Shown piece after piece: positions 45,201-55,009 of a DNA stretch of 55,262 nucleotides (positions within the stretch are counted from its first letter, which is position 1; every line of letters starts with the position of its first letter). This DNA comes from Collinsella sp. TF08-11AT (GTDB taxonomy: Bacteria; Actinomycetota; Coriobacteriia; Coriobacteriales; Coriobacteriaceae), in assembly GCF_003437035.1 (NCBI RefSeq), contig NZ_QSRL01000014.1, positions 429 through 55,690 of the forward strand, read 5' to 3'. A model generated the notes under the pieces. The model did no database searches. It saw only the letters and a program-made list of their open reading frames with translations, and had not been told where the DNA came from. A program made the position numbers and the translations under genes.

Positions 45201-46079
45201 ATGACTGCAGAAGATAAGGCAAAGAACGCCGGCAAGGTCGCGCTCGTTTTGGAGGGCGGCAGCTTCCGCGGGCAATTTACCGCAGGCGTACTCGACGTTC
45301 TCATGGAGGCCGGCGTCGAGATTCCGGCGGTATATGGCGTATCGGCCGGCGCCCTCAACGGCGTGAACTACAAGTCGCACCAGATCGGCCGTGCCAACCG
45401 CATCAACCTGGCTTTCTGCAACGACAACCGCTTCATGGGCGCCGCATCGTTTGCGTCCACGGGCTCCATCGTGGGTTACGACTTTATCTTCAACGATGTC
45501 CAGGACCGCCTGGACCCCTTTGACAACGAGACGTTCGACGCGAGCCCCATCGAGATGTACGCCGTCGCGACGGACATGCTCTTTGGAACCGCCGCGTACC
45601 TCCCGGTCAAAAGCGCCGTACTTGACCTCGACGCCGTGCGCGCCTCGACCTCGTTGCCGCTGGTGACGCCGCCGGTCGAGATCGATGGGCACAAATACGT
45701 CGACGGCGGCGTAGCCGATTCGGTCCCCGTCGAGCACGTGCTGGAGGAGGCGGGCTTCGATCGCGCGGTTGTCATTGTCACGCAGGACCGCTCGTACGAG
45801 AAAAAGCCCTACGAGTTTATGCCCGCCGCACGCGCTCGCTATGCCGACTACCCCTACCTGCTCGAGGCTATCGAGACGCGCCATGACCGCTATAACATCC
45901 AGCGCATGCATCTATGGAAGTATGAGCGTGAGGGCCGCGCGCTGGTCGTTGCTCCGCAAAAGCCGGTCGAGGTCGGCCATGTCGAGCACGATCCGGCAAA
46001 GCTTTTGGACCTGTATATCCAGGGCCGTCAGGAGGCAAAGCGCCTGCTCGCGGAAATCCAAGAGTTCGTTGAGCGCTAG
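45201..46079 (+). CDS. patatin-like phospholipase family protein (RssA/YjjU-like)
   Basis: A 292-residue serine hydrolase. The oxyanion motif is VLEGGSFRGQFTAGVLD, the nucleophile elbow is YGVSAGALNG (Ser about 51), and the catalytic aspartate is in YVDGGVADSVPV (about 173), forming the Ser-Asp dyad of patatins. The remaining sequence (VVIVTQDRSYEKKP, RHDRYNIQR) matches the bacterial YjjU-like group with a conserved C-terminal DUF6363-like segment. It probably hydrolyses membrane lipids; the physiological substrate is unknown. AGGAGG stands eight bases before the ATG. Transcribed alone, downstream of the palindromic tandem repeat. Confidence 0.92.
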   Translation: MTAEDKAKNAGKVALVLEGGSFRGQFTAGVLDVLMEAGVEIPAVYGVSAGALNGVNYKSHQIGRANRINLAFCNDNRFMGAASFASTGSIVGYDFIFNDVQDRLDPFDNETFDASPIEMYAVATDMLFGTAAYLPVKSAVLDLDAVRASTSLPLVTPPVEIDGHKYVDGGVADSVPVEHVLEEAGFDRAVVIVTQDRSYEKKPYEFMPAARARYADYPYLLEAIETRHDRYNIQRMHLWKYEREGRALVVAPQKPVEVGHVEHDPAKLLDLYIQGRQEAKRLLAEIQEFVER

Positions 46080-46179
46080 CGACGGCGAACCCTCAAAAAA
46101 TGACAACAGCTAAAGAGTTGGAAAAATCACGGCTCGTGGATGACATGTGCAGAAACTCTGGTCGGAGCCAAAATACCTG

Positions 46180-46207
46180 TTGACTCGTACGGCGAGCGGG
46201 GTAATAT
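46180..46207 (+). promoter_or_regulatory. promoter of rplM-rpsI
   Basis: TTGACT (46180-46185), 16-base spacer, TAATAT (46202-46207); the 5' leader to rplM is about 60 bases. Confidence 0.7.
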
Positions 46208-46273
46208 GGACGGGTTACTTGCAGAGCCCCGTGAATCTCTGTAACAACACGTACTGTACATGGAGGAGTCTAA

Positions 46274-46717
46274 GTGATTTCGAAATCGACTCACTACGCC
46301 AAGCAGGGCGAGGTCCAGCGCAACTGGGTTCTCGTCGACGCCGATGGTGCTGTCCTGGGCCGTCTTGCCACCCAGATCGCAATGATCCTGCGCGGTAAGA
46401 ACAAGCCCCAGTTCACGCCCAACAGCGACTGCGGCGACTTCGTTGTCGTCATCAACGCCGATAAGGTCCAGCTTACCGGTAACAAGGCCGACACGAAGAC
46501 CTATTATCGCCACAGCGGCTACAACGGCGGCCTCAAGGCTGAGAGCTTCCGCCAGGCTATGGAGAAGCACCCGGAGAAGGTCATCGAGCGCGCCGTTCGC
46601 GGTATGCTGCCCAAGACCACCCTCGGCCGTGCCCAGATGACCAAGCTTAAGGTCTACGCTGGTGCCGAGCATCCGCACGCTGCCCAGAACCCCACGAAGA
46701 TTGAGCTGGAGGCTTAA
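46274..46717 (+). CDS. rplM: 50S ribosomal protein L13
   Basis: A 147-residue ribosomal protein that binds 23S rRNA early in 50S assembly. Typical segments are [62 protein letters not shown] and the C-terminal [20 protein letters not shown]. The GTG at 46274 has GGAGGAG before it. It is followed after two bases by rpsI, the usual bacterial pairing. Codon use is strongly biased, as expected for a highly expressed gene. Confidence 0.98.
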   Translation: MISKSTHYAKQGEVQRNWVLVDADGAVLGRLATQIAMILRGKNKPQFTPNSDCGDFVVVINADKVQLTGNKADTKTYYRHSGYNGGLKAESFRQAMEKHPEKVIERAVRGMLPKTTLGRAQMTKLKVYAGAEHPHAAQNPTKIELEA

Positions 46718-46719
46718 AG

Positions 46720-47115
<396 letters not shown>

Positions 47116-47145
47116 GGTTTTATCTCCTTACGAGATACAATGTAC

Positions 47146-47184
47146 AAGCGGGGCCTGCCGATTGCTCGGCGGGTCCCGCTTTTC
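47146..47184 (+). terminator. terminator of rplM-rpsI
   Basis: AAGCGGGGCCTGCCGA with its near complement TCGGCGGGTCCCGCTT, four-base loop, then TTCATTTTC. Confidence 0.88.
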
Positions 47185-47238
47185 ATTTTCGACTAGAGTG
47201 GGCGACTGTGTTTTGCCTACTTGGGAAGGAGCGATCCT

Positions 47239-48576
47239 ATGCCCCAGAACATCTTCGGTACCGACGGCGTCCGTGGCGTCGCCAACGCCGACCTCTCGTG
47301 TGACCTCGCGTTTCGCCTTGGCCGTGCGGCGACCAAGTTCCTTGGTCCGGACATTTGCATCGGTCGCGACACGCGTCTTTCGGGCACTATGCTCGAGAGT
47401 GCTCTGACCGCCGGCATTATGGCCGAGGGCGGCCGCCCGCATTGCTGCGGCGTTATCCCTACGCCGGCCGTGGCGCTGCTCACTGTCCAAAATGAGCTCG
47501 ACGGCGGCATCGTCATCTCTGCTTCGCACAATCCTCCGGAGTTCAACGGCATCAAGTTCTTTAGCCGCAAGGGCATGAAGCTTCCCGATGCGGTCGAGGA
47601 GGAGATCAGCGCCTGGGTCATGTCCGAGGAAGCCATGGCTGCCGATACGCTGCCGACTGGCGCCGGCGTGGGCCACATTATCAAGATGAAGGACGCTCGC
47701 AAGGCATACGTCGACCACGCCATCGATACGCTTGATGGCCTGAGGCTCGATGGCCTGGTCGTTGCCGTCGACTGCGGTCACGGTGCTTCCTGCCAGACTA
47801 CGCCCGCCGCGCTGCAGCGCCTGGGTGCCACGGTCCATGCCATCAACACCGATTACTGCGGCACCGACATCAATGTCGAGTGCGGCTCTACGCACCTCGA
47901 GCCTCTGCGCGAGCTCGTGCTGCGCACCCATGCTGACATCGGTCTGGCCCACGACGGCGACGCCGACCGCGTACTGTTCGTGGACAGTGAGGGCAACGAG
48001 ATCGACGGCGACTACATCCTGGCTATCTGCGGCTCCGATCTGGCCGCTCGCGGCAAGCTCGCCAACTCCGAGATCGTCTCGACCGTCATGTGCAACCTGG
48101 GCTTCTCCATCGCTATGAAGGAGCAGGGCTTCGAGATGGTTCAGACCGCCGTGGGCGACCGCTACGTTCTGGAGCGTATGCTCGCGGATGGCGCCGTCAT
48201 CGGCGGCGAGCAGTCCGGCCACATCATCTTCCTGGAGCACAACACCACCGGCGACGGTCTGGTGACGGCTCTGCAGCTGCTGGCCGCGCTCAAGCGCACC
48301 GGTCGTACCCTCACCGATCTTGCCGGCATCATGAAGAAGTATCCGCAGGTGCTCGTCAACGTGCATTCGGACAACAAGGCCGGCCTGGACGATTGCCAGC
48401 CCATCTGGGATGCCGTCGCTGCTGCCGAGAAGGAGCTTGACGGCCGTGGCCGCATTCTGGTGCGTCCGAGCGGTACCGAGCCGCTGGTCCGCGTTATGGC
48501 CGAGGCCGAGACGCACGAGCTGACCCAGCGCGTTGTCGACGACATCGTCGAGGTTGTCAAGCGCGAACTTCCCTAA
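47239..48576 (+). CDS. glmM: phosphoglucosamine mutase
   Basis: A 445-residue enzyme that interconverts glucosamine-6-phosphate and glucosamine-1-phosphate, on the way to UDP-GlcNAc for peptidoglycan. The phosphoserine loop is VISASHNPPEFNGIKFF (Ser96), the metal loop is HDGDADR, the sugar-binding loop is GGEQSGHIIF, and the phosphate loop is VRPSGTEPLVRVM. FGTDGVRGVAN at the N-terminus is diagnostic. The ATG at 47239 has GGGAAGGAG before it; an in-frame ATG six codons upstream overlaps this site. Its metabolic partner nagB follows 840 bases later. Confidence 0.97.
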   Translation: MPQNIFGTDGVRGVANADLSCDLAFRLGRAATKFLGPDICIGRDTRLSGTMLESALTAGIMAEGGRPHCCGVIPTPAVALLTVQNELDGGIVISASHNPPEFNGIKFFSRKGMKLPDAVEEEISAWVMSEEAMAADTLPTGAGVGHIIKMKDARKAYVDHAIDTLDGLRLDGLVVAVDCGHGASCQTTPAALQRLGATVHAINTDYCGTDINVECGSTHLEPLRELVLRTHADIGLAHDGDADRVLFVDSEGNEIDGDYILAICGSDLAARGKLANSEIVSTVMCNLGFSIAMKEQGFEMVQTAVGDRYVLERMLADGAVIGGEQSGHIIFLEHNTTGDGLVTALQLLAALKRTGRTLTDLAGIMKKYPQVLVNVHSDNKAGLDDCQPIWDAVAAAEKELDGRGRILVRPSGTEPLVRVMAEAETHELTQRVVDDIVEVVKRELP

Positions 48577-48647
48577 TGGTCAAAAACGAGTGCCAAGTGG
48601 TAAACTGTTAAGGCTATTTTGGTCGATTGGTATGTCCGAGGGGGAGC

Positions 48648-49145
48648 ATGTTCACTAAAGTCCTAAGGTCTTTTGGTATGCGTGGTCGAGTCCTTACGCT
48701 GGATGCTCCCATCTCGGGCGACGTCATTCCGCTTTCCGAGGTAAACGACCAGACATTTGCCACCGGCCTTTTGGGCCAGGGCGTGGCGATTCAGCCTACC
48801 GGCACGCGTGTGATTGCACCGGCTGATGCCAAGGTCGAGGCCATTTTTCCCACGGGACACGCTGTTGCGCTTAACACGGTCGATGGCTTGGACGTGCTCA
48901 TCCACGTTGGTTTGGACACTGTTCGGCTTGAGGGCAAGCACTTTACTGTACATGCGCAAGTGGGTGACATCGTCCATAAGGGCGATGTGCTCATTGAGTT
49001 CGATCGCGAGGCAATTGCTGCCGAGGGCTACGATGTGACGGTTCCCATCTTGGTGTGCAACTCCGTTGAGTTCTCGAGCATCAAGGGCTCCGTTGGCGTG
49101 CATGTCGAAGAGATGGACCAGCTCATCGTTGCTCGCGAGCGCTAG
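48648..49145 (+). CDS. stand-alone PTS EIIA(Glc) domain protein
   Basis: A 165-residue EIIA of the glucose family (Crr/IIAGlc-like), which takes phosphate from HPr and passes it to EIIB domains. Landmarks are DAPISGDVIPLSEVNDQTFA, GVAIQPTGTRVIAPADAKV, the support histidine in FPTGHAVAL (about 72) and the phosphorylated histidine in VLIHVGLDTVRL (about 86), and the closing segment PILVCNSVEF. The ATG at 48648 has GGGGGAGC before it; an in-frame ATG seven codons earlier lacks one. As the EIIBC at 15810 has no EIIA domain, this protein may serve it and other permeases. Confidence 0.94.
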   Translation: MFTKVLRSFGMRGRVLTLDAPISGDVIPLSEVNDQTFATGLLGQGVAIQPTGTRVIAPADAKVEAIFPTGHAVALNTVDGLDVLIHVGLDTVRLEGKHFTVHAQVGDIVHKGDVLIEFDREAIAAEGYDVTVPILVCNSVEFSSIKGSVGVHVEEMDQLIVARER

Positions 49146-49186
49146 CAAGTGCACGTGGCCATTAGCCTACAATTCAAACACGTTTA

Positions 49187-49417
49187 TGGAGGGCGCCCTT
49201 GAAAGAGGACGCCCTCCGTGGCAAGATGGGATTTGTCCGAAGCTAAAAGGCTTCGGGTCACCGTGGACGGGCAGGGGCCTCGACGCGGCTAGACACGAGA
49301 CACATACATTACGCGACCTCGCCCTGGTGGCCGCACACGTTGGTTGCGGCCGACGCGGGCCGCGGGCAAGTGCTTGTAAGGGGAGCCTTGCCTCTCTTGT
49401 ACGAGAAAGGACGCGTA
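49187..49417 (+). promoter_or_regulatory. long structured leader of nagB
   Basis: The 272-base gap holds a GGAGGGCG/CGCCCTCC hairpin (49189-49216) without a T-run, CCGAAGC-TAAAA-GGCTTCGG, and GGCCGCA-CACGTTGGT-TGCGGCC. The last 50 bases contain the ribosome binding site. The many stems in a row suggest a regulatory leader. It matches no riboswitch class I know. Confidence 0.4.
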
Positions 49418-50146
49418 ATGAAGATCATTAAAGCTAAAGACTACGAGGATATGAGCCGCAAGGCCGCCAATATCATCTCGGCGCAGGTTATCCTCAAGCC
49501 CGACTGTGTGCTGGGCCTTGCCACCGGCTCCACCCCGATCGGTGCCTACAAGCAGCTCGCTGCTTGGTACGAGAAGGGCGACGTCGACTTTGCCGAGGTC
49601 AGCACCTACAACCTGGACGAGTATCGCGGCCTTTCGCACGACGATCCCCAGAGCTATCACTACTTCATGCGTGAGAACTTCTTCGATCACATCAACATCG
49701 ACCTGAACAACACGCATGTGCCCGACGGTTCCAACCCCGATGCCGCCGCTGCCTGCTCCGAGTACGACAAGATCGTCGCCGCCGCCGGTTACCCGGATCT
49801 GCAGCTGCTCGGCATTGGCAACAACGGCCACATCGGCTTCAACGAGCCCGATGACCACTTCTCCAAGGGCACGCACTGTGTCGACCTCACCGAGAGCACC
49901 ATTCAGGCCAACAGCCGCCTGTTCGACAGCATCGACGACGTTCCCCGTCAGGCCTACACCATGGGTACCCAGACCATCATGTATGCCCGCATGATCCTGG
50001 TCGTCGCCAACGGCGAGGCCAAGGCTCAGGCCGTGCATGACATGTGCTATGGTCCGGTTACGCCCGCGTGCCCGGCTTCGATCCTGCAGCTGCACACCAA
50101 CTGCGTTGTCGTTGCCGACGAGGCCGCCCTTTCGCTCTGCGAGTAG
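49418..50146 (+). CDS. nagB: glucosamine-6-phosphate deaminase
   Basis: A 242-residue enzyme that converts glucosamine-6-phosphate to fructose-6-phosphate and ammonia. LGLATGSTPIGAYKQL (phosphate loop), STYNLDEYRGL with the catalytic aspartate, the active-site histidine and glutamate region in LLGIGNNGHIGFNEPDD, and the late segment YTMGTQTIMYARMI are diagnostic. The ATG at 49418 has GAAAGGA before it; codons further upstream in the frame belong to the structured leader. A terminator follows. It feeds amino sugars into glycolysis, opposing the glmM route. Confidence 0.97.
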   Translation: MKIIKAKDYEDMSRKAANIISAQVILKPDCVLGLATGSTPIGAYKQLAAWYEKGDVDFAEVSTYNLDEYRGLSHDDPQSYHYFMRENFFDHINIDLNNTHVPDGSNPDAAAACSEYDKIVAAAGYPDLQLLGIGNNGHIGFNEPDDHFSKGTHCVDLTESTIQANSRLFDSIDDVPRQAYTMGTQTIMYARMILVVANGEAKAQAVHDMCYGPVTPACPASILQLHTNCVVVADEAALSLCE

Positions 50147-50178
50147 CGCGAATCCTGCACCTCGACATAGCCTTGCCT

Positions 50179-50206
50179 AAGGCCTCCGCTTTGCGGGGGC
50201 CTTTTT
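50179..50206 (+). terminator. terminator of nagB
   Basis: AAGGCCTCCGC and GCGGGGGCCTT (one G-T pair) with a three-base loop, then TTT. Confidence 0.88.
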
Positions 50207-50594
50207 GCTATCCCTTTCCGCCCACTTGACCAAAATCTTGCCGCAAGCTTGACGAATGCCGGATGCCCAACAGTTTGATTCATTCCATACCAGATTCTAT
50301 GCAAAAATGCCACTAAAAGGTCGTAGACGGTAGCGGGTGCTAGGCGAGTTGAATGACATAGCTGAACCTTGTTCATCTGCGTTACACTGCCGTTTAGATG
50401 GGACAAGCTGACAAGCTCATTTACCTGCTTAAAGACCGATTAGTCGGGGGATTAATAACAATCGGCCCTCGCTGTACAAAAACTTGCCGCTTGCGTACCA
50501 AAAGACAACCTAGAACACAAGGTCGCTCTATTCATAGCGCGGCTTGTATGGTCTTGCGGTTACAGTGTCCATACGGTCGAGTTGAGGAGCGGGC
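50207..50594 (+). other. 388-base gap before the large regulator
   Basis: Lower in GC than its flanks. It holds short dyads such as CCGATTAGTCGG and several TTACACT- or TACAAA-like candidates, none with a convincing -35 partner. No gene or repeat family seen elsewhere in the window is present. Confidence 0.4.
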
Positions 50595-53594
50595 ATGGTA
50601 AACGATTTGGACAGTATAGACGACCTCGAGCTGATGCCGCTGGGCGGAGGCTATATGGTGCGACGCGAACGCTTGATGAATGAGCTTATCGCCAAGGGCC
50701 GAAAGGCTGGCATCGTGGTTCTTTATGCGCCCGACGGGTTTGGGAAGACCTCGGTGCTGCTGCAGTACACCCATGAGGTTAAATGCGACCCGACGCGAGG
50801 CCCCGTGCGGATTATCGAGGCCGATCGCGCCACTGGGCGCGAGGTGTTTATGCAGCTCGAGGTGGTTACCGAAGAACTCAAAGACAAACCGCACTCCCTT
50901 ATCGCGATTGATAATGTGCCAAACCTCGATCAGCACGATACCGAAGACCTCATCGACAGGATTCGCGGCCTGCGCGCTATGGGGGTAGGGGTCTTTATCT
51001 CCTGCCGTCCTTCAAATCGTCAACTGATTCATGGGCTGGGCGATTCGGTTAAGATCAATGCGCAGATGCTCAAGGTGCATGCCTATGAGTATTCGGCGTG
51101 GGCATCGGCGTTTTCGATCAGCACATCGCTCGACTTTTATCAGCTCACGCAGGGCGTGCCCGAGCTCGTTTCGGCATTGCAGACGGGTCTGTATGGCCAA
51201 GGCGACGTAGCCGGTCTGCTCGAAAACGAGATTGTCAACGTATATGGCGAGGCACTTGTCGATCTGGCTTCGCTCGACAATAATGCGCTGTTTTGCGTGG
51301 CATGTCTCATGATTTTGATGGGCGAGGGCAATATCGCAGAACTCGAGGCTTGCGGGGTGAGACTATCGATGGTCGACCAGTCCTACTTCGTACGCGACTA
51401 CCCGATCTTTGGCTTGGACCCCGCCGAGCGGAGTTTTACGTGTCTGGGCACGGAGGATAACGGACGCTTGCGCTTGCGTAAGTTGGTGGCCGAGGTTCGC
51501 CCCGAACTTGTTCCGAGGGCGGCCCGGATTTTGCTTAAGGCGGGCCGATGCGATGCGGCGATGGGCCTGGCGGACGCCTTTTTGGACCGTGATGCGGTCC
51601 TTGAACTTGCTGGGCAGTATGGGGTCGATCTGGCTCTGACGGGGCACGGGGCCGATATCTGCCGAGCAGCGCTGGGCACGATCGATGCCGAGGATCCGGC
51701 TCCAGAGCCAACGCCTGCCGAGGCGCTTGGCGTGTATTTGGCAGCGGTCAGCGTGTCCAATACAAAGCTCGCTCGCTATATGGCATCGGTCATCGAGCGC
51801 GGGGGCGAACGGGCGGCCTGTGAAATAGACCCTGTTTCATGGACGGTGGCCCGGACACTGACGGCTGTTTGCTATGGGGACAACGGGCTTGGGCTTCCTG
51901 CGAACCTGGCCGTGCCAGAAATCGAGACATCCCATACCGCACTCGATATGTTGTCTGCGCATATCGAGGTCAAGCGCTGCCTGACCGAGCGGGGAGATGA
52001 CGGCGGCGTTCTACAGCAGCTCAAAACGAGCAAGGCCTACGACTGTGAGCTCGACATCGCGGGGATTGTTATACGGGCCGATAGCATGCTGGTGGAGCTC
52101 TTTGACGGGTCGTTTACGGGAACCGACGAGCGCGACGACGAGATGACGGTGGTGCGGGAGGCGCTCGACGTACGTGGGCTTAAGGCGATGGCTATCTGGG
52201 TGCGCATGGTGTTGGCGGCACGGCGGCTCCTTTCCGGCTTGCCGGTAACCGACGACGCGGCATTCAACGAGCTCGATCGTTTTGCCGTGCGCATGCGCGA
52301 CAACCAGATTCAGCTGTTTGGCCTGTTGCTAGAAGGCTGGCAGTCGCTGGCAGAGGGACGGCCGGTTAATGCAAAGTTCCGTGCGGTCCAAGTGCTCAAA
52401 CTTGCCGAGGAGTCGATTGCGTACATGCGCGATAACGCATTGCTGTTGGAGCGCGCGGCGTATCTGCGTAACACCTCGATGGTTTCGGTGCGCGAGGAAG
52501 CGGAGCTACTCGATATAAGCCAGACGCAGGTTGGTGGAGCGGAGGCCTGGATGGTGGCGCTGCATTTGGCCTGTGCGGGCCGAGACAGCGATCTTGCGGC
52601 CTGGATGTCCATGAATCGTGCGGGGATTCTGGAGCCATCGTATCGGCTCTTTGCGCGCCTTGCCATGCATTGTCTGGGCGAGCCGGCGACCAGGATTCGC
52701 AAGAAGCTTCCCGTGCGCGAGCTGTCGCGGTACTCGCTGCGCGATGATCTGGAAGGGGAGGGCGAGCGCCTGTTCCAGGCCGGCGAGGTTGAAGCCGTTG
52801 ATACCATCGACCATATCGAGATTCGCATGTTTGGTGCGTTCCGCGCCGAGCGCGACGGGTTTCCCATCACGGACAAAATGTGGCGCCGCAAGAAGGCGGC
52901 GACACTTGCCGAGCGGCTTGCGCTGGGCATGGATGCGCTCGTCGATCGTGAGACGCTGGCCATGGAGTTGTGGCCCCATGCCGAGTTCAATAGCGCCCGC
53001 AACAACCTGTACTCGACGATATCGCGCTTGCGGTCGGCTTTGGGACCGACGCCGGATGGCAAGTCGTGTGTGCTCATCCAAAATGAATGCATCGGACTCA
53101 ACGGCGACTACGTCAAGACCGATGTACGGCTGTTTGACCAGATAAGCCGCGAGGTTTTGGGAAATCGCACGGGTGCGCGCGGGCCCCATTTAGTTGAGCT
53201 GTGCCTTAAGATTGAGCAGCTTTATGCCGGACCGCTGTATGTTCCCAATGGCTGTAATCCCACCTACTTTTTGCGTATGCGACGCATTATGCAGTCAAAG
53301 TACATCGATTGCATGATTAAGGGAGCAAATGCCGCTCTAGAAGAAAACGATCTGCAGTCGGCGATTTGGCTGGCGGAGTCGGGTCTTCGACAGGAAACGG
53401 CGCGTGAGGATATGGTGCGCTGCGCCATGCGTGTCTACAGTGCGGCGGGGCGGAGGCGCGATATCGTCGAGCTATACAGTGGGCATATGCACCATCTGAG
53501 GGAGCAGGTCAATGGCGTGCCCGAGCCCGAGACGCGGCGTCTATACGAGCGCTTGGTGGAGGGGCGGCTCAATCGCGTGCTGGTCGAGCGATAA
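50595..53594 (+). CDS. large AAA ATPase / SARP-like (BTAD) transcriptional regulator
   Basis: A 999-residue cytoplasmic regulator. Residues 20-250 form an NTPase domain with P-loop LYAPDGFGKTSVLL and a Walker B-like SLIAIDNVPNLD. Residues 250-730 are helical, TPR-like. At about 733-840 there is a winged helix of the OmpR/SARP kind: IEIRMFGAFRAERDG, WRRKKAATLAERLAL, ETLAMELWPHAEFNSARNNL and TISRLRSALGP. It is followed by a bacterial transcriptional activation domain (DVRLFDQISREVLGN, then helical repeats to VLVER). The P-loop is unusual in that the effector domain is last, as in MalT-like/AfsR-like inverted arrangements. Solitary gene with its own GAGGAG ribosome binding site. The signal and target genes cannot be named. 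Confidence 0.85.
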   Translation: MVNDLDSIDDLELMPLGGGYMVRRERLMNELIAKGRKAGIVVLYAPDGFGKTSVLLQYTHEVKCDPTRGPVRIIEADRATGREVFMQLEVVTEELKDKPHSLIAIDNVPNLDQHDTEDLIDRIRGLRAMGVGVFISCRPSNRQLIHGLGDSVKINAQMLKVHAYEYSAWASAFSISTSLDFYQLTQGVPELVSALQTGLYGQGDVAGLLENEIVNVYGEALVDLASLDNNALFCVACLMILMGEGNIAELEACGVRLSMVDQSYFVRDYPIFGLDPAERSFTCLGTEDNGRLRLRKLVAEVRPELVPRAARILLKAGRCDAAMGLADAFLDRDAVLELAGQYGVDLALTGHGADICRAALGTIDAEDPAPEPTPAEALGVYLAAVSVSNTKLARYMASVIERGGERAACEIDPVSWTVARTLTAVCYGDNGLGLPANLAVPEIETSHTALDMLSAHIEVKRCLTERGDDGGVLQQLKTSKAYDCELDIAGIVIRADSMLVELFDGSFTGTDERDDEMTVVREALDVRGLKAMAIWVRMVLAARRLLSGLPVTDDAAFNELDRFAVRMRDNQIQLFGLLLEGWQSLAEGRPVNAKFRAVQVLKLAEESIAYMRDNALLLERAAYLRNTSMVSVREEAELLDISQTQVGGAEAWMVALHLACAGRDSDLAAWMSMNRAGILEPSYRLFARLAMHCLGEPATRIRKKLPVRELSRYSLRDDLEGEGERLFQAGEVEAVDTIDHIEIRMFGAFRAERDGFPITDKMWRRKKAATLAERLALGMDALVDRETLAMELWPHAEFNSARNNLYSTISRLRSALGPTPDGKSCVLIQNECIGLNGDYVKTDVRLFDQISREVLGNRTGARGPHLVELCLKIEQLYAGPLYVPNGCNPTYFLRMRRIMQSKYIDCMIKGANAALEENDLQSAIWLAESGLRQETAREDMVRCAMRVYSAAGRRRDIVELYSGHMHHLREQVNGVPEPETRRLYERLVEGRLNRVLVER

Positions 53595-53626
53595 AAAACG
53601 GGCGCCCGAAGTACTTGGGCACCCGT
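53592..53626 (-). terminator. terminator of yhbY (minus strand)
   Basis: ACGGGTGCCC and GGGCGCCCGT with a nine-base loop are followed on the minus strand by TTTTTT. It lies just after the stop of the convergent regulator and may serve both. Confidence 0.85.
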
Positions 53627-53663
53627 AAGCTTGCTATGTGTTGGTTCGCCGGATCATTGACTC

Positions 53664-53963
53664 TTAGACGAGCTTGATCTTCTCGATGTCCTTGCGCGAG
53701 GACTCGCGATACAGCGAGAACTTGCGGCCGATGACCTGGACGACCTCGGCGTGGCAACGCTCAGCGAGCTCTTCGGCGGCCTCGCGGGCGGAAAGACTGG
53801 AGCCATCGAGCACGGAGCACTTAACGAGCTCATGCTTCTCCAGGTAGGCGACCGTCTGCTCGACGGTGCCCTCGTTGACATCGGACTTACCGATGATGAT
53901 GGCGGGGTTGAGGTGATGGGCCATGCTGCGAAGCTGCTTGACCTGGGCTCCTGTCAGTGCCAT
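53664..53963 (-). CDS. yhbY: YhbY-type CRM-domain RNA-binding protein
   Basis: A 99-residue single CRM domain protein, associated with 50S subunit assembly. LTGAQVKQLRSMAHHLNPAI, the GxxG-like loop IIGKSDVNEG, and VVQVIGRKFSLYRESSRKD are the family landmarks. Length is normal. The ATG has AAAGCGAGAA upstream with weak Shine-Dalgarno. It is followed by a T-rich terminator shared with the convergent regulator gene. Confidence 0.94.
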   Translation of the reverse strand: MALTGAQVKQLRSMAHHLNPAIIIGKSDVNEGTVEQTVAYLEKHELVKCSVLDGSSLSAREAAEELAERCHAEVVQVIGRKFSLYRESSRKDIEKIKLV

Positions 53964-54121
53964 GGGTTCTCGCTTTCTATGTATGGGGCGCCCCGCGACG
54001 GGGCCTTAATCTACGTGAGCTGTCCCACGATAGCGCAGGAACGGCGCGGTGTGGAGCGCGTTTGCCCAGTTCAAAAAGAATGCGGATGCCGAGTGAGTGG
54101 GCGGTGCGGGCTGCGAACAGG

Positions 54122-55009
54122 CTATGAGCTGGGCGCAGAGACCGGTTCCCATGCAATAAACGCCCAGCGAACCTTACGGATATGGTCGAGCATATAGCGC
54201 CCCTGCGGCACGCCCTTGGAGCCCGGCTCGCCGGCATGGGGGTTTTCGATCATGTGCTGAGCGATATAGTCGCGCAGGCGGTCGATCTTATCCTCGTTGC
54301 CATGCTCGAGCATACGGGAAAAATCCGCCACGCCTGCCTCAAGGCTATCGAAGGTATCGCGACGAGGCGATTCAAAGTATGTAACCTGCGGCAACGCACC
54401 CATCTGAATGAGGATGTTGAAGGCGTACACAAAGCCATTGCTGCAGGTAACCGAGGCGCCGATAGCGTTCATCAAGTGCAGATCATAGCGCGGGCTGGAG
54501 TTGGCGACCATCGTGACAGCACAACGCCGACGAGCCGTGCGGTCGAGCTTGGCAAGCGCATCTTTTAGATTGGTCGTCGTAACCGACCGACTGGCAAAGG
54601 CAACATCCACCGCTTTCGCGACCGGCCCAACCAAATCCCAATCATCATCCCAAGCAAGCTCAAGCGGCGTTATGCGCCCCTCGAGCCCGTAATACTCAAT
54701 GCCGGCATCAAGGGTGCCCAACATAGCGGGGGAGAAGTCGGCTGCAATCACAGGATGCCCAGCCTGAGCAAGCGGAATAGCAATCGACCCAGCCCCACAC
54801 CCCATATCAAGCACCGATTCACCAGGCTTTAACGCCAACAGCTTCATAAAGTCCCGGGCATACGGGGCAGTCTCCAACGGCCGAAAATGCCGAGCCCGCT
54901 TATCCCATTCAAAAGAATCATCAGCCCGCCGCCGACCAGCCTGCAAGCGCATCCATTCCTCATTCCAATCCGCAGAAAGCAGCTCAGATTGAATTACACC
55001 ATCAGCCAC
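54122..55009 (-). CDS. SAM-dependent methyltransferase
   Basis: A 295-residue class I methyltransferase. Motif I is VLDMGCGAGSIAIPLAQAG (about 67-85), the motif II acid is in PVIAADFSPAML, and the post-motif stretch LELAWDDDWDLVGPVAKAVD leads to VAFASRSVTT. It resembles the small-molecule or ubiquinone-type methyltransferases of gut bacteria; the substrate is unknown. The GTG at 55007-55009 is chosen because AGGAGG lies seven bases upstream; the hydrophobic extension of a longer frame (LVAALLLGGVAFLLLGG) reads through this binding site and is not genuine. Transcribed towards yhbY but separated by 158 bases, so not clearly an operon. Confidence 0.9.
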   Translation of the reverse strand: MADGVIQSELLSADWNEEWMRLQAGRRRADDSFEWDKRARHFRPLETAPYARDFMKLLALKPGESVLDMGCGAGSIAIPLAQAGHPVIAADFSPAMLGTLDAGIEYYGLEGRITPLELAWDDDWDLVGPVAKAVDVAFASRSVTTTNLKDALAKLDRTARRRCAVTMVANSSPRYDLHLMNAIGASVTCSNGFVYAFNILIQMGALPQVTYFESPRRDTFDSLEAGVADFSRMLEHGNEDKIDRLRDYIAQHMIENPHAGEPGSKGVPQGRYMLDHIRKVRWAFIAWEPVSAPSS

